NCBI GenBank assembly: GCA_000997105.1
Contig: LCEJ01000034.1
Location: forward strand, 1-6,470
Length of the DNA stretch: 6,470 nt
Source of the DNA: Candidatus Daviesbacteria bacterium GW2011_GWA2_42_7
Lineage (GTDB): Bacteria > Patescibacteriota > Microgenomatia > Daviesbacterales > UBA10151
Reading direction: 5' to 3'
Position 1 is the stretch's first letter. Every line of letters begins with the position of its first letter. Positions 1-4,318 of this stretch are shown here, piece after piece. A program made the position numbers and the translations under genes. Under the pieces are notes generated by a model that did not search any database, was not told the DNA's origin, and was given only the letters and a program-made list of their open reading frames with translations.

Positions 1-1
1 G

Positions 2-109
2 CCTCCTCCCTCAACTACAACTACGACTGAATCTTCGCCTCCTCCCTCAACTACAACTACGACTGAATCTTCGCCTCCTCCCTCAACTACAACTACGACA
101 ACTACAACA
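2..109 (+). repeat. 36-bp tandem repeat, three copies, in frame
   Basis: Two copies are essentially identical; the third departs near its end, where it gains an extra Thr-Thr. The unit is a multiple of three, so copy-number change would alter the length of the encoded Pro/Thr/Ser stalk without shifting the frame. The array continues beyond the left edge, so total copy number is unknown. Confidence 0.9.
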
Positions 110-130
110 GAGTCCTCGCCTTCCCCTTAG
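2..130 (+). CDS. C-terminal end of a Pro/Thr/Ser-rich repeat protein (5' partial)
   Basis: Reading from base 2, an open frame runs to a TAG at 128-130 and encodes a tail of nearly identical 12-residue units: three Pro, Ser, a run of Thr, Glu, Ser, Ser. The DNA repeat is 36 bp (2-37, 38-73, then a diverging third copy from 74). The other two forward frames meet stops inside the repeat, which supports this one. Low-complexity Pro/Thr/Ser tails are typical of extracellular linkers, stalks or wall-spanning regions in surface proteins, so an exported protein is my inference. Nothing of a functional domain lies in the window, and no anchor or sorting motif follows the repeats. The next transcription unit begins 17 bases after the stop with its own promoter. 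Confidence 0.75.
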   Translation, partial: PPPSTTTTTESSPPPSTTTTTESSPPPSTTTTTTTTESSPSP

Positions 131-146
131 GCCTAGCAGATGCCGT

Positions 147-175
147 TTGACAGCTTGAAGGTAATTGGTTAGAAT
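147..175 (+). promoter_or_regulatory. Sigma-70-type promoter of the 16S rRNA unit
   Basis: A perfect -35 box TTGACA (147-152), a 17-base spacer and a -10 box TAGAAT (170-175; 5 of 6) place the transcription start near 182. It is the best promoter match upstream of the 16S gene. It lies just after the stop codon of the preceding gene and about 450 bases before the mature 16S start. There is no open frame of note between it and the rRNA, so the rRNA is its evident target. That assignment is inferred from position. Confidence 0.8.
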
Positions 176-336
176 ATAGGTGTTTGGGTAAGTAGTGGAG
201 GATAGCTTTGGAATTGTTAAAGATGAGAAAATTAAGTTTCTTATGTTCTTTTCCTGCGTTCTAATATTTATTAGGACAGTGCTTCTTCTACGGTTTACCC
301 AATAGGTTTTCGCACATTGAAAACTTTATATACCAC

Positions 337-363
337 TTTGATTTTGAAAAAGTGGTGGGTAAA
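337..363 (+). promoter_or_regulatory. 5' strand of the pre-16S processing helix
   Basis: Bases 337-359 pair without a break with 3416-3438: every pair from 337/3438 to 359/3416 is Watson-Crick or G-U (23 pairs, 5 of them wobble), with the run 347-359 fully Watson-Crick. After one mismatch, 361-363 pair with 3412-3414. A long helix closing over the whole 16S is the usual RNase III-type substrate in bacterial rRNA precursors. The pairing spans about 3 kb including both introns. Confidence 0.85.
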
Positions 364-380
364 TTTAGTTCATGGTTATG

Positions 381-444
381 AGTTCACAGTTCGTAGATTT
401 TTCTATGAACAATGAACCACAAGGCGTAAGCCGTACTGTGAACT
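381..444 (+). other. Three-way-junction fold in the rRNA leader
   Basis: AGTTCACAGT (381-390) and ACTGTGAACT (435-444) are perfect 10-bp inverted repeats. Inside are TCGTAGA/TCTATGA closed by a TTTT loop (391-397/402-408, one G-U) and GGC-GTAA-GCC (423-432) with a GNRA tetraloop. The arrangement may be part of leader folding or an inserted palindromic element. No known riboswitch class was recognised. Confidence 0.6.
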
Positions 445-509
445 AAGAAAGACAAGAGTGCATTCTGATGAGTCGCAAGACGAAGTCAGAAACTACTTGT
501 CAATTTCTT
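445..509 (+). other. Long leader hairpin with a tandem-GA tip
   Basis: AAGAAA (445-450) pairs with TTTCTT (504-509), GACAAG (451-456) with CTTGTC (496-501), AGT (457-459) with ACT (492-494), and TTCTGA (463-468) with TCAGAA (486-491). The tip is GTC-GCAA-GAC (472-481) with a GNRA loop. The internal loop opposes GA (470-471) with GA (482-483), as expected for tandem sheared G-A pairs. The tip resembles half of a hammerhead core, but the long hairpin explains it better. Confidence 0.6.
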
Positions 510-607
510 AAATTTGGACTTCAAGTAAAATTCTTGCCCGCCTGATCTTACCATGCGCCTTTGCACATTAGTGCTGCGGCTTATGGGGCGATCTTTGGCG
601 GACTGCG

Positions 608-632
608 AAAATTTGAAACAAGTTCAAATTTT
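608..632 (+). other. Perfect 10-bp hairpin abutting the 16S 5' end
   Basis: AAAATTTGAA (608-617) and TTCAAATTTT (623-632) are exact complements around the five-base loop ACAAG. The base matching E. coli position 9 is 638, so this hairpin ends at or slightly inside the expected mature 5' end. It may position 5' trimming; that role is inferred. Confidence 0.75.
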
Positions 633-1971
633 CTTGAGAGTTTGATCCTGGCTCAGGATGAACGTTGGCGGCGTGCCTTAAGCATGCAAATCGAGCGAGA
701 TGTACCGCAAGGTACGTCTAGCGGTGGACGGGTGAGTAATGCGTGGGAATCTACCTCGAAGTTGGACATAGCCCCGCGAAAGCGGGGGTAATTTCCAATG
801 TGAATGTAAATTTAAAGATGCAAATCGCTTCGAGATGAGCCTGCGTCCTATCAGCTAGTTGGTGGGGTAATAGCCTACCAAGGCGACGACGGGTAGCTGG
901 TCTGAGAGGATGGTCAGCCACAATGGAACTGCGACACGGTCCATACACCTACGGGTGGCAGCAACTAGGAATATTGGGCAATGGGCGAAAGCCTGACCCA
1001 GCGACGCCGCGTGGAGGATTGAAGGCCCTCGGGTTGTAAACTCCTTTTGTCTGGGAAGATTATGACGGTACCAGAAGAATAAGCACCTGCTAACTACGTG
1101 CCAGAAGCCTCGGTAATACGTAGGGTGCAAACGTTATCCGGAATCATTGGGCGTAAAGAGTTGCGTAGGCGTCCTGTGAAGTCCTCGTTGAAATCCTAAG
1201 GCTCAACTTTAGGTTTGGCGAGGAAACTCATGGGATTGATGGTATGAGGGGGTGTTGGAACCGATTGTGGAGCGGTGAAATGCGTTGATCCAATCGGGAA
1301 CACCGAAGGCGTAGGCAGACACCTAGCATATCCATGACGCTTAGGCACGAAAGCTTGGGGAGCGAAGCAGATTAGAGACCTGCGTAGTCCAAGCTGTAAA
1401 CGATGTCCGCTAGTTATCCGTTCATGATTTATCGTGAGTGGGTGACGAAGCTAACGCGTTAAGCGGATCGCCTGGGGAGTACGAACGCAAGTTTAAAACT
1501 CAAAGGAATTGACGGGGAGGCGCACAAGCAGTGGAGCGTGTGGTTTAATTCGATTCCAAGCGAAGAACCTCACCAGGACTTGACATGTAGCTGCAAGCTC
1601 CGGAAACGGAGTCGCTTTTGAAGGTGCTACACAGATGCTGCATGGCTGTCGTCAGCTCGTGGCGTGAGCTGTTTCCTTAAGTGGATCAACGAGCGCAACC
1701 CCCACCGTATGTTAAATTGTTCATACGGAACTGCCCCGCATTTGCGGGGAGGAAGGCGGGGATGACGTCAAGTCAGCACGGCTCTTACGTCCTGGGCTAC
1801 ACACACCCTACAATGGCGAAAAACAACGAGTTGCAAGCCGGTAACGGCAAGCTAATCTCTCAAATTTCGCCCCAGTTCAGATCGAGGTCTGAAATTCGAC
1901 CTCGTGAAGGAGGAATTGCTAGTAATCGCGAATCAGCAGGTCGCGGTGAATACGTTCTCGCCTCTTGTACA

Positions 1972-2869
1972 AATTAAATGCGCTTGGCAGTTTAGAAAAC
2001 TAGATGGTGTAAATCCATTATCCGCGCAAGCGGTTTAGCTGCGGACAGTCCTGAGGGGTAACCCGAAGGATGAAGGGTCCAAAATGCAAAAAACAGCCCT
2101 CTTAGAAAAAAGTTGATGACGATCTATCCGTGTACGATAGAGAAGTTATCTTTAAGAACTTGAGGAATGTTGGAAAGAGTTTTTTAAATGACCCAAGGAG
2201 ATCCTATGCGCATCAGAACTATAATCGGCCATAGGAAGTCAGCTGAGTCCATAGTAGGTAATTAATCCTGAGTGAAATCGAAGGATTGACAAAGTATATA
2301 GACACTGGATATAGTGGATATACCCAAATATTTACCGAAGGGATGAACTTTATGCTAAATCCTCATTATGTAACGGGATTTGTGGATGGTGAAGGATGCT
2401 TCTCAGTGTCCATTAGCCGGAAACGGTTCCGAGTGCCTGAGGTAAGACTCAGATTTGAAATTGAGCTTAGAGAAGATGATGAACCGATCTTACAAGAGAT
2501 TCAAAAACTCTTGGAATGTGGATCCATTTATCGCTTAGAATATGAGCGGTATAAAAAATGGAGACCGCATGTAAAATTTATGGTTGGTTCATATCGGGAT
2601 ATTAAAAGTAAGATCATACCTTTCTTTAAAAAATATCCTCTCCAAGCTAAGAAGAAAAAACAATTTGAGTTTTTCTGTCGGGTAGCAGGAATGATAGAGA
2701 ATGAGGAGCATAAAACTCATGAAGGAATAGAAAAGATTCGTTCCTTAAGAGGATTATTAAGGCATAAGATCGAAATCAGATGATTTCGTCTTGAGCTAAA
2801 GCATAAAGACTCGCTGGATGCGGTAGACCCGCACGTCCAGTGGGGAGTGGAATAGTTCTTAACCACGAT
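1972..2869 (+). mobile_element. Group II intron in 16S after E. coli position 1396, with a LAGLIDADG gene
   Basis: Joining 1971 to 2870 restores the universal string TTGTACACACCGCCCGTC. The interior has group II hallmarks: ATGCGC close to the start (consensus GUGCG), the GGTGTAAATCC segment of domain I, and a segment (about 2237-2255) like the conserved stretch that precedes reverse transcriptase genes in bacterial group II introns. Domain V is 2811-2843: lower stem CGCTGGA/TCCAGTG, two-base CG bulge, upper stem TGCGG/CCGCA. Domain VI is 2847-2866, with unpaired A2861-A2862 seven to eight bases from the 3' end, which finishes in AT. EBS1 UGUAC (2131-2135), in the loop of CTATC/GATAG, pairs with IBS1 GUACA (1967-1971), and the preceding G2130 can pair with the first base of exon 2. 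These pairings place the 5' splice site after 1971, leaving six extra bases (AATTAA) before the consensus start. No reverse transcriptase is present. Confidence 0.85.
2352..2783 (+). CDS. LAGLIDADG homing endonuclease within the group II intron
   Basis: The predicted 143-residue protein has one LAGLIDADG motif, VTGFVDGEG, at residues 7-15; E14 sits at the position of the catalytic acidic residue. The downstream pattern (FEIELREDDEPIL, then a KLLECGSIY-like segment) is typical of the family. Single-motif members act as homodimers, cutting a long asymmetric site at the intron-less allele so that repair copies the intron in. The likely target is therefore the uninterrupted 16S junction around E. 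coli 1396. I chose ATG 2352 because GAAGGG at 2337-2342 lies nine bases upstream and the protein then begins just before the motif, as usual. ATG 2343 is also possible. An in-frame TTG at 2286 would read through intron structural sequence and is unlikely. The gene occupies the domain IV position, where bacterial group II introns normally encode a reverse transcriptase. It ends in TGA. Confidence 0.92.
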   Translation: MLNPHYVTGFVDGEGCFSVSISRKRFRVPEVRLRFEIELREDDEPILQEIQKLLECGSIYRLEYERYKKWRPHVKFMVGSYRDIKSKIIPFFKKYPLQAKKKKQFEFFCRVAGMIENEEHKTHEGIEKIRSLRGLLRHKIEIR

Positions 2870-2957
2870 CACCGCCCGTCAAGGCAGCAAAGTTGGGGGC
2901 GCCCGAACCTCGTCGCAAGGCGGGGGAAGGTGAAACCAGCGATGAAGCTTAAGTCGT

Positions 2958-3233
2958 CCGGACAATAAGTCCATGCGACCTGGTAGAGTAATTTACCAGA
3001 AAAATCCGACTGAAATCGGTGAAGTCCTATCTTGACTTCGGGTAACTTTCGGGTTACTCTGAAGATAAGAGGATAATACCGAGGGAAGTCCGACGTAACG
3101 TCGGACCCCGTAGAGACTGATATGGAAGGTACCAGACAATCTGGAGAACAAACTTCCATTATACGTCGGCACCTCCGAAATTTCGGAGGATGAAGATATA
3201 GTCCATGCCCTCAGTAATGAGTGGAGAAACATG
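2958..3233 (+). mobile_element. Group I intron (IA-like, no ORF) in 16S after E. coli U1498
   Basis: Joining 2957 to 3234 restores AAGTCGTAACAAGG exactly. The 5' exon ends in U and the intron ends in G, as group I splicing requires. P1: exon GUCGU (2953-2957) pairs with the guide GCGAC (2975-2979), with U-G at the splice site. P2: CTGGTA/TACCAG (2980-2985/2994-2999). P3: CCGAC/GTCGG (3006-3010/3165-3169). P4: CGGT/ACCG (3017-3020 with about 3078-3081). P6 region: hairpin 3089-3107. P7: GACT/AGTC (3115-3118/3200-3203), inside a GAAGATATAGTCC-type S element. P8: a perfect 9-bp stem (3172-3189). Extra stems P7.1 (3122-3128/3153-3159) and P7.2 (3132-3136/3140-3144) between P7 and P3 point to subgroup IA. 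There is no room for a homing endonuclease, so mobility would need help in trans. Confidence 0.93.
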
Positions 3234-3292
3234 AACAAGGTATCCCTAGCCGAAGCTGGGGATGGATCACCTCCTTTCTGGAGATTTGGTTA

Positions 3293-3353
3293 AACCGGAT
3301 GATTACTGAAACTGATATTCTAGTTTCTAGAATATCACAGTTAGCAACGGTTT
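3293..3353 (+). other. Nested hairpin in the 16S trailer
   Basis: TGATATTCTAG and CTAGAATATCA (3313-3323/3327-3337) form a perfect 11-bp stem with a TTT loop. It sits inside flanking complements AAACCG and CGGTTT (about 3293-3298/3348-3353). It begins about 15 bases after the mature 16S 3' end and has no T-run, so it is not a terminator. A role in 3' processing is possible. A smaller hairpin GAAAG/CTTTC (about 3391-3415) follows. Confidence 0.6.
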
Positions 3354-3411
3354 GATCCATTGTTTGTCTCACGACAGACAGAAGAAGTTTGAAAGGTCTT
3401 CTCAAAAGAAC

Positions 3412-3438
3412 TTTCCCCACCACTTTTTTGGAATTAAG
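3412..3438 (+). promoter_or_regulatory. 3' strand of the pre-16S processing helix
   Basis: This strand is complementary to leader bases 337-363, with 23 continuous pairs from 3416 to 3438. It lies about 140 bases after the 16S 3' end and eight bases before the terminator stem, so the whole precursor is enclosed before transcription stops. Confidence 0.85.
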
Positions 3439-3446
3439 CAAATTTA

Positions 3447-3473
3447 CCCTGTACCGTCCGGTACGGGGTTTTT
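3447..3473 (+). terminator. Intrinsic terminator of the 16S unit
   Basis: CCCTGTACC (3447-3455) pairs with GGTACGGGG (3460-3468) around the loop GTCC: nine pairs including one T-G. TTTTT follows at 3469-3473. It ends the rRNA transcript without any 23S, 5S or spacer tRNA. Confidence 0.9.
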
Positions 3474-3500
3474 GATTTTGATAGTGTTTTGGGGTATGAT
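3472..3500 (+). promoter_or_regulatory. Promoter for the 3512-4048 gene pair
   Basis: TTGATT (3472-3477), a 17-base spacer and TATGAT (3495-3500) make a good sigma-70-type match. The -35 box overlaps the T-run of the rRNA terminator. The start of transcription would be near 3507, only about five bases before ATG 3512, implying a nearly leaderless mRNA. Confidence 0.65.
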
Positions 3501-3511
3501 TGATAGCTATT

Positions 3512-3859
3512 ATGAATGAATTAGCGCCCGGTAACCCTGAAAGGGATATGGATCCAATATACGGACAGGAAGAGTTGGAGGGGATATTTGCTGAAATTAA
3601 TCGGCAGCATACCCTTTCACTTAAGAAATTACAGCTGGCCAAAGAGGAAGAGGAAAGAGCCAAGAGGACTCGTTTCCGTGGGGGAATAGCTGAGATCAGT
3701 AGTCGGGTAACAACCGCATCGGTAATACCGTTGATGTGGTGGGGAATGGGTGAGGCGGTAATAGGGAACAACGCCGGTATGGCATTTGGTTTTGGGGCAG
3801 CATTTGTAGGGTATATTGCAGCGCGTGGGCTTTTTGGTTATTCGGAAAGGCAGGTTTGA
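3512..3859 (+). CDS. Small coiled-coil plus membrane protein, function unknown
   Basis: The 115-residue product is not one I recognise. Residues about 18-56 are strongly charged and helical, rich in Glu, Lys, Arg and Leu, and look like a short coiled coil. Residues about 64-84 and 88-108 are hydrophobic and Gly/Ala-rich, fitting two membrane segments in a hairpin. There is no signal peptide, so the charged N-terminal half is probably cytoplasmic by the positive-inside rule. I chose ATG 3512; a TTG at 3500 would add four residues but coincides with the last base of the -10 box. No Shine-Dalgarno sequence precedes the ATG. It is followed six bases later by a second small gene, probably in the same transcript. 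Confidence 0.7.
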   Translation: MNELAPGNPERDMDPIYGQEELEGIFAEINRQHTLSLKKLQLAKEEEERAKRTRFRGGIAEISSRVTTASVIPLMWWGMGEAVIGNNAGMAFGFGAAFVGYIAARGLFGYSERQV

Positions 3860-3865
3860 CCATTA

Positions 3866-4048
3866 ATGGAAATACCTAATGAAGCCGGGAAAATATCTTT
3901 AGAGCAAGCCCCGAAAGGAAGAAATCATTTTGCAAGGTTTCTTGAGTGGGTAGGGGGTGGGGTAGATTTACCTCCAGAACCAACTACCCTGGGACAGTCC
4001 GGCATTTTTCCTAAAGGCTGGTTGGATGATGAAGACCCCAAGGATTAG
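3866..4048 (+). CDS. Small hypothetical protein
   Basis: An open frame of 60 codons starts at ATG 3866, six bases after the stop of the membrane-protein gene, with the same orientation and no intervening promoter or terminator, so the two look like an operon. The product is soluble and ends in an acidic tail (about the last ten residues rich in Asp and Glu). It has a central Phe/Trp-containing segment followed by a Gly/Pro-rich stretch. No domain is recognised. A weak AGGT at about 3850-3853 could serve as ribosome site but lies far from the ATG. Coding status rests on position and length only. Confidence 0.5.
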   Translation: MEIPNEAGKISLEQAPKGRNHFARFLEWVGGGVDLPPEPTTLGQSGIFPKGWLDDEDPKD

Positions 4049-4095
4049 CTATAACTTCCCCGGAGACCAATTCTGTGTTAGAATTTGTGTGCCTG

Positions 4096-4185
4096 GCCTC
4101 GTGGGAGAGTGGTTACCCGCCTGCCAGCGCCTGAGCGCAGCGATGGCGGGCAGGTCCAGCGGTCTGCTTCATCGCTATATGAGGT
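4096..4185 (+). other. GC-rich tRNA-like or palindromic fold, identity unclear
   Basis: The ends GCCTCGTG (4096-4103) and TATGAGGT (4178-4185) pair over eight positions (three G-U) like an acceptor stem. GGG/CCC (4103-4105/4116-4118) closes a D-loop-like AGAGTGGTTA. CCCGCC (4116-4121) pairs with GGCGGG (4145-4150), and GCGC-CTGA-GCGC (4127-4138) lies inside it. A further hairpin runs GCAGG to TCTGC (4150-4167). No normal T-loop (TTCRA) or 7-base anticodon loop exists, so it is not a standard tRNA. It could be a decayed or interrupted tRNA-Gly-like gene (TGCC at the loop position), a small RNA or a palindromic insertion. A possible -10 box TAGAAT lies at 4079-4084. It overlaps the 3' end of tRNA-Cys on the other strand. 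Confidence 0.4.
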
Positions 4186-4253
4186 GCGGGCGGGAATCGA
4201 ACCCGCGCATCGATGTTTTGCAGACATCAGCGTTTCCACTTCGCCACCGCACC
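4182..4253 (-). tRNA. trnC: tRNA-Cys (anticodon GCA)
   Basis: On the minus strand the full cloverleaf is present: acceptor GGTGCGG/CCGCACC, D-arm GCG/CGC, anticodon arm GATGT-CTGCAAA-ACATC with GCA at the anticodon, and T-arm GCGGG-TTCGATT-CCCGC. The discriminator base is U, the universal identity base for cysteine tRNAs. CCA is not encoded and must be added by the tRNA nucleotidyltransferase. It is transcribed away from tRNA-Ile from a promoter in the 65-base gap. Confidence 0.97.
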
Positions 4254-4264
4254 AAAGCATGCAT

Positions 4265-4292
4265 ATCTTACCATGAATTAGCTTTCAGACAA
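4265..4292 (-). promoter_or_regulatory. Promoter of tRNA-Cys
   Basis: On the minus strand, TTGTCT (plus 4287-4292), a 16-base spacer and TAAGAT (plus 4265-4270) lie upstream of tRNA-Cys. They predict a start near 4257, about four bases before the mature tRNA. The site overlaps the inverted repeat TTACCATG/CATGGTAA (4268-4275/4298-4305). Confidence 0.55.
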
Positions 4293-4302
4293 AACGACAT
4301 GG

Positions 4303-4313
4303 TAAAATACAAT
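4303..4313 (+). promoter_or_regulatory. Probable -10 region for tRNA-Ile and the following gene
   Basis: TAAAAT (4303-4308) and TACAAT (4308-4313) both resemble a -10 box and put the start within a few bases of the tRNA 5' end at 4319. The -35 is weak (TTCAGA at 4284-4289, 18 bases from the second box). Confidence 0.4.
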
Positions 4314-4318
4314 AGTTT

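Larger units (their letters stand above)
182..629 (+). ncRNA. Long structured 5' leader of the 16S precursor
   Basis: These 448 bases hold no convincing gene. They fold into successive elements. TTTACCCA (294-301) can pair with TGGGTAAA (356-363), enclosing ACCACTTT/AAAGTGGT (332-339/349-356). A 10-bp stem, 381-390 with 435-444, encloses two hairpins. A 65-nt hairpin spans 445-509. A longer fold joins CCGCC near 540 to GGCGG near 598 and encloses GCAC-ATTA-GTGC. A perfect 10-bp hairpin (608-632) ends at the 16S 5' end. Bases 337-359 also pair with the trailer to form the processing helix. In other bacteria such leaders carry RNase processing and folding-assistance signals; any specific role here is inferred. 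Confidence 0.6.
630..3278 (+). rRNA. rrs: 16S ribosomal RNA gene split by two introns (three exons)
   Basis: This is the small-subunit rRNA, the decoding core of the 30S subunit. Conserved landmarks appear in order: AGAGTTTGATCCTGGCTCAG near the start, the 530 loop (1098-1113), the 790 region (1371-1390), GAATTGACGGGG near 1506, the 1390 region, the decoding site and the anti-Shine-Dalgarno CACCTCCTTT at the end. The span is 2649 bp because of introns at 1972-2869 and 2958-3233. Exons are about 630-1971, 2870-2957 and 3234-3278, giving a mature RNA near 1475 nt. Exon 2 corresponds to E. coli 1397-1498, essentially helix 44, with A1492-A1493 at 2951-2952. The helix 45 loop keeps the two adenines that KsgA dimethylates. 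Odd bases include A522, U527 and U966 (E. coli numbering). Both ends are estimates by alignment to E. coli from memory. Neither 23S nor 5S follows. Confidence 0.97.

Noticed and set aside
2..109. CRISPR array
   Set aside because: The 36-bp repeats are contiguous with no spacers and read as a protein repeat.
463..501. Hammerhead ribozyme in the rRNA leader
   Set aside because: CTGATGA, stem II and GAA are present, but GAA is followed by G rather than the A that pairs with the cleavage-site U, and no stem I/III arrangement gives a proper NUH site. The 445-509 hairpin explains the same bases.
561..1130. ORFs on both strands at the 16S 5' end (561-791, 751-948, 855-1130)
   Set aside because: They lie across conserved 16S sequence and have no protein-family features.
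1681..1977. 98-codon ORF in the 16S
   Set aside because: It is a reading of conserved 16S sequence ending at the intron boundary.
1972..2869. First 16S insert as a group I intron
   Set aside because: The exon continuity places splice sites without the required terminal U and final G, no P7/S-type element was found, and domain V/VI and EBS1-IBS1 features fit group II.
2869..3771. Minus-strand ORFs over exon 2, the group I intron, the trailer and the 3512 gene
   Set aside because: They are antisense to rRNA, structured intron or a better plus-strand gene, and show no recognisable domain.
4150..4170. Signal-recognition-particle RNA motif
   Set aside because: CAGGTCC resembles part of the SRP RNA helix 8 but the GGAA tetraloop and the opposite strand of the asymmetric loop are missing.
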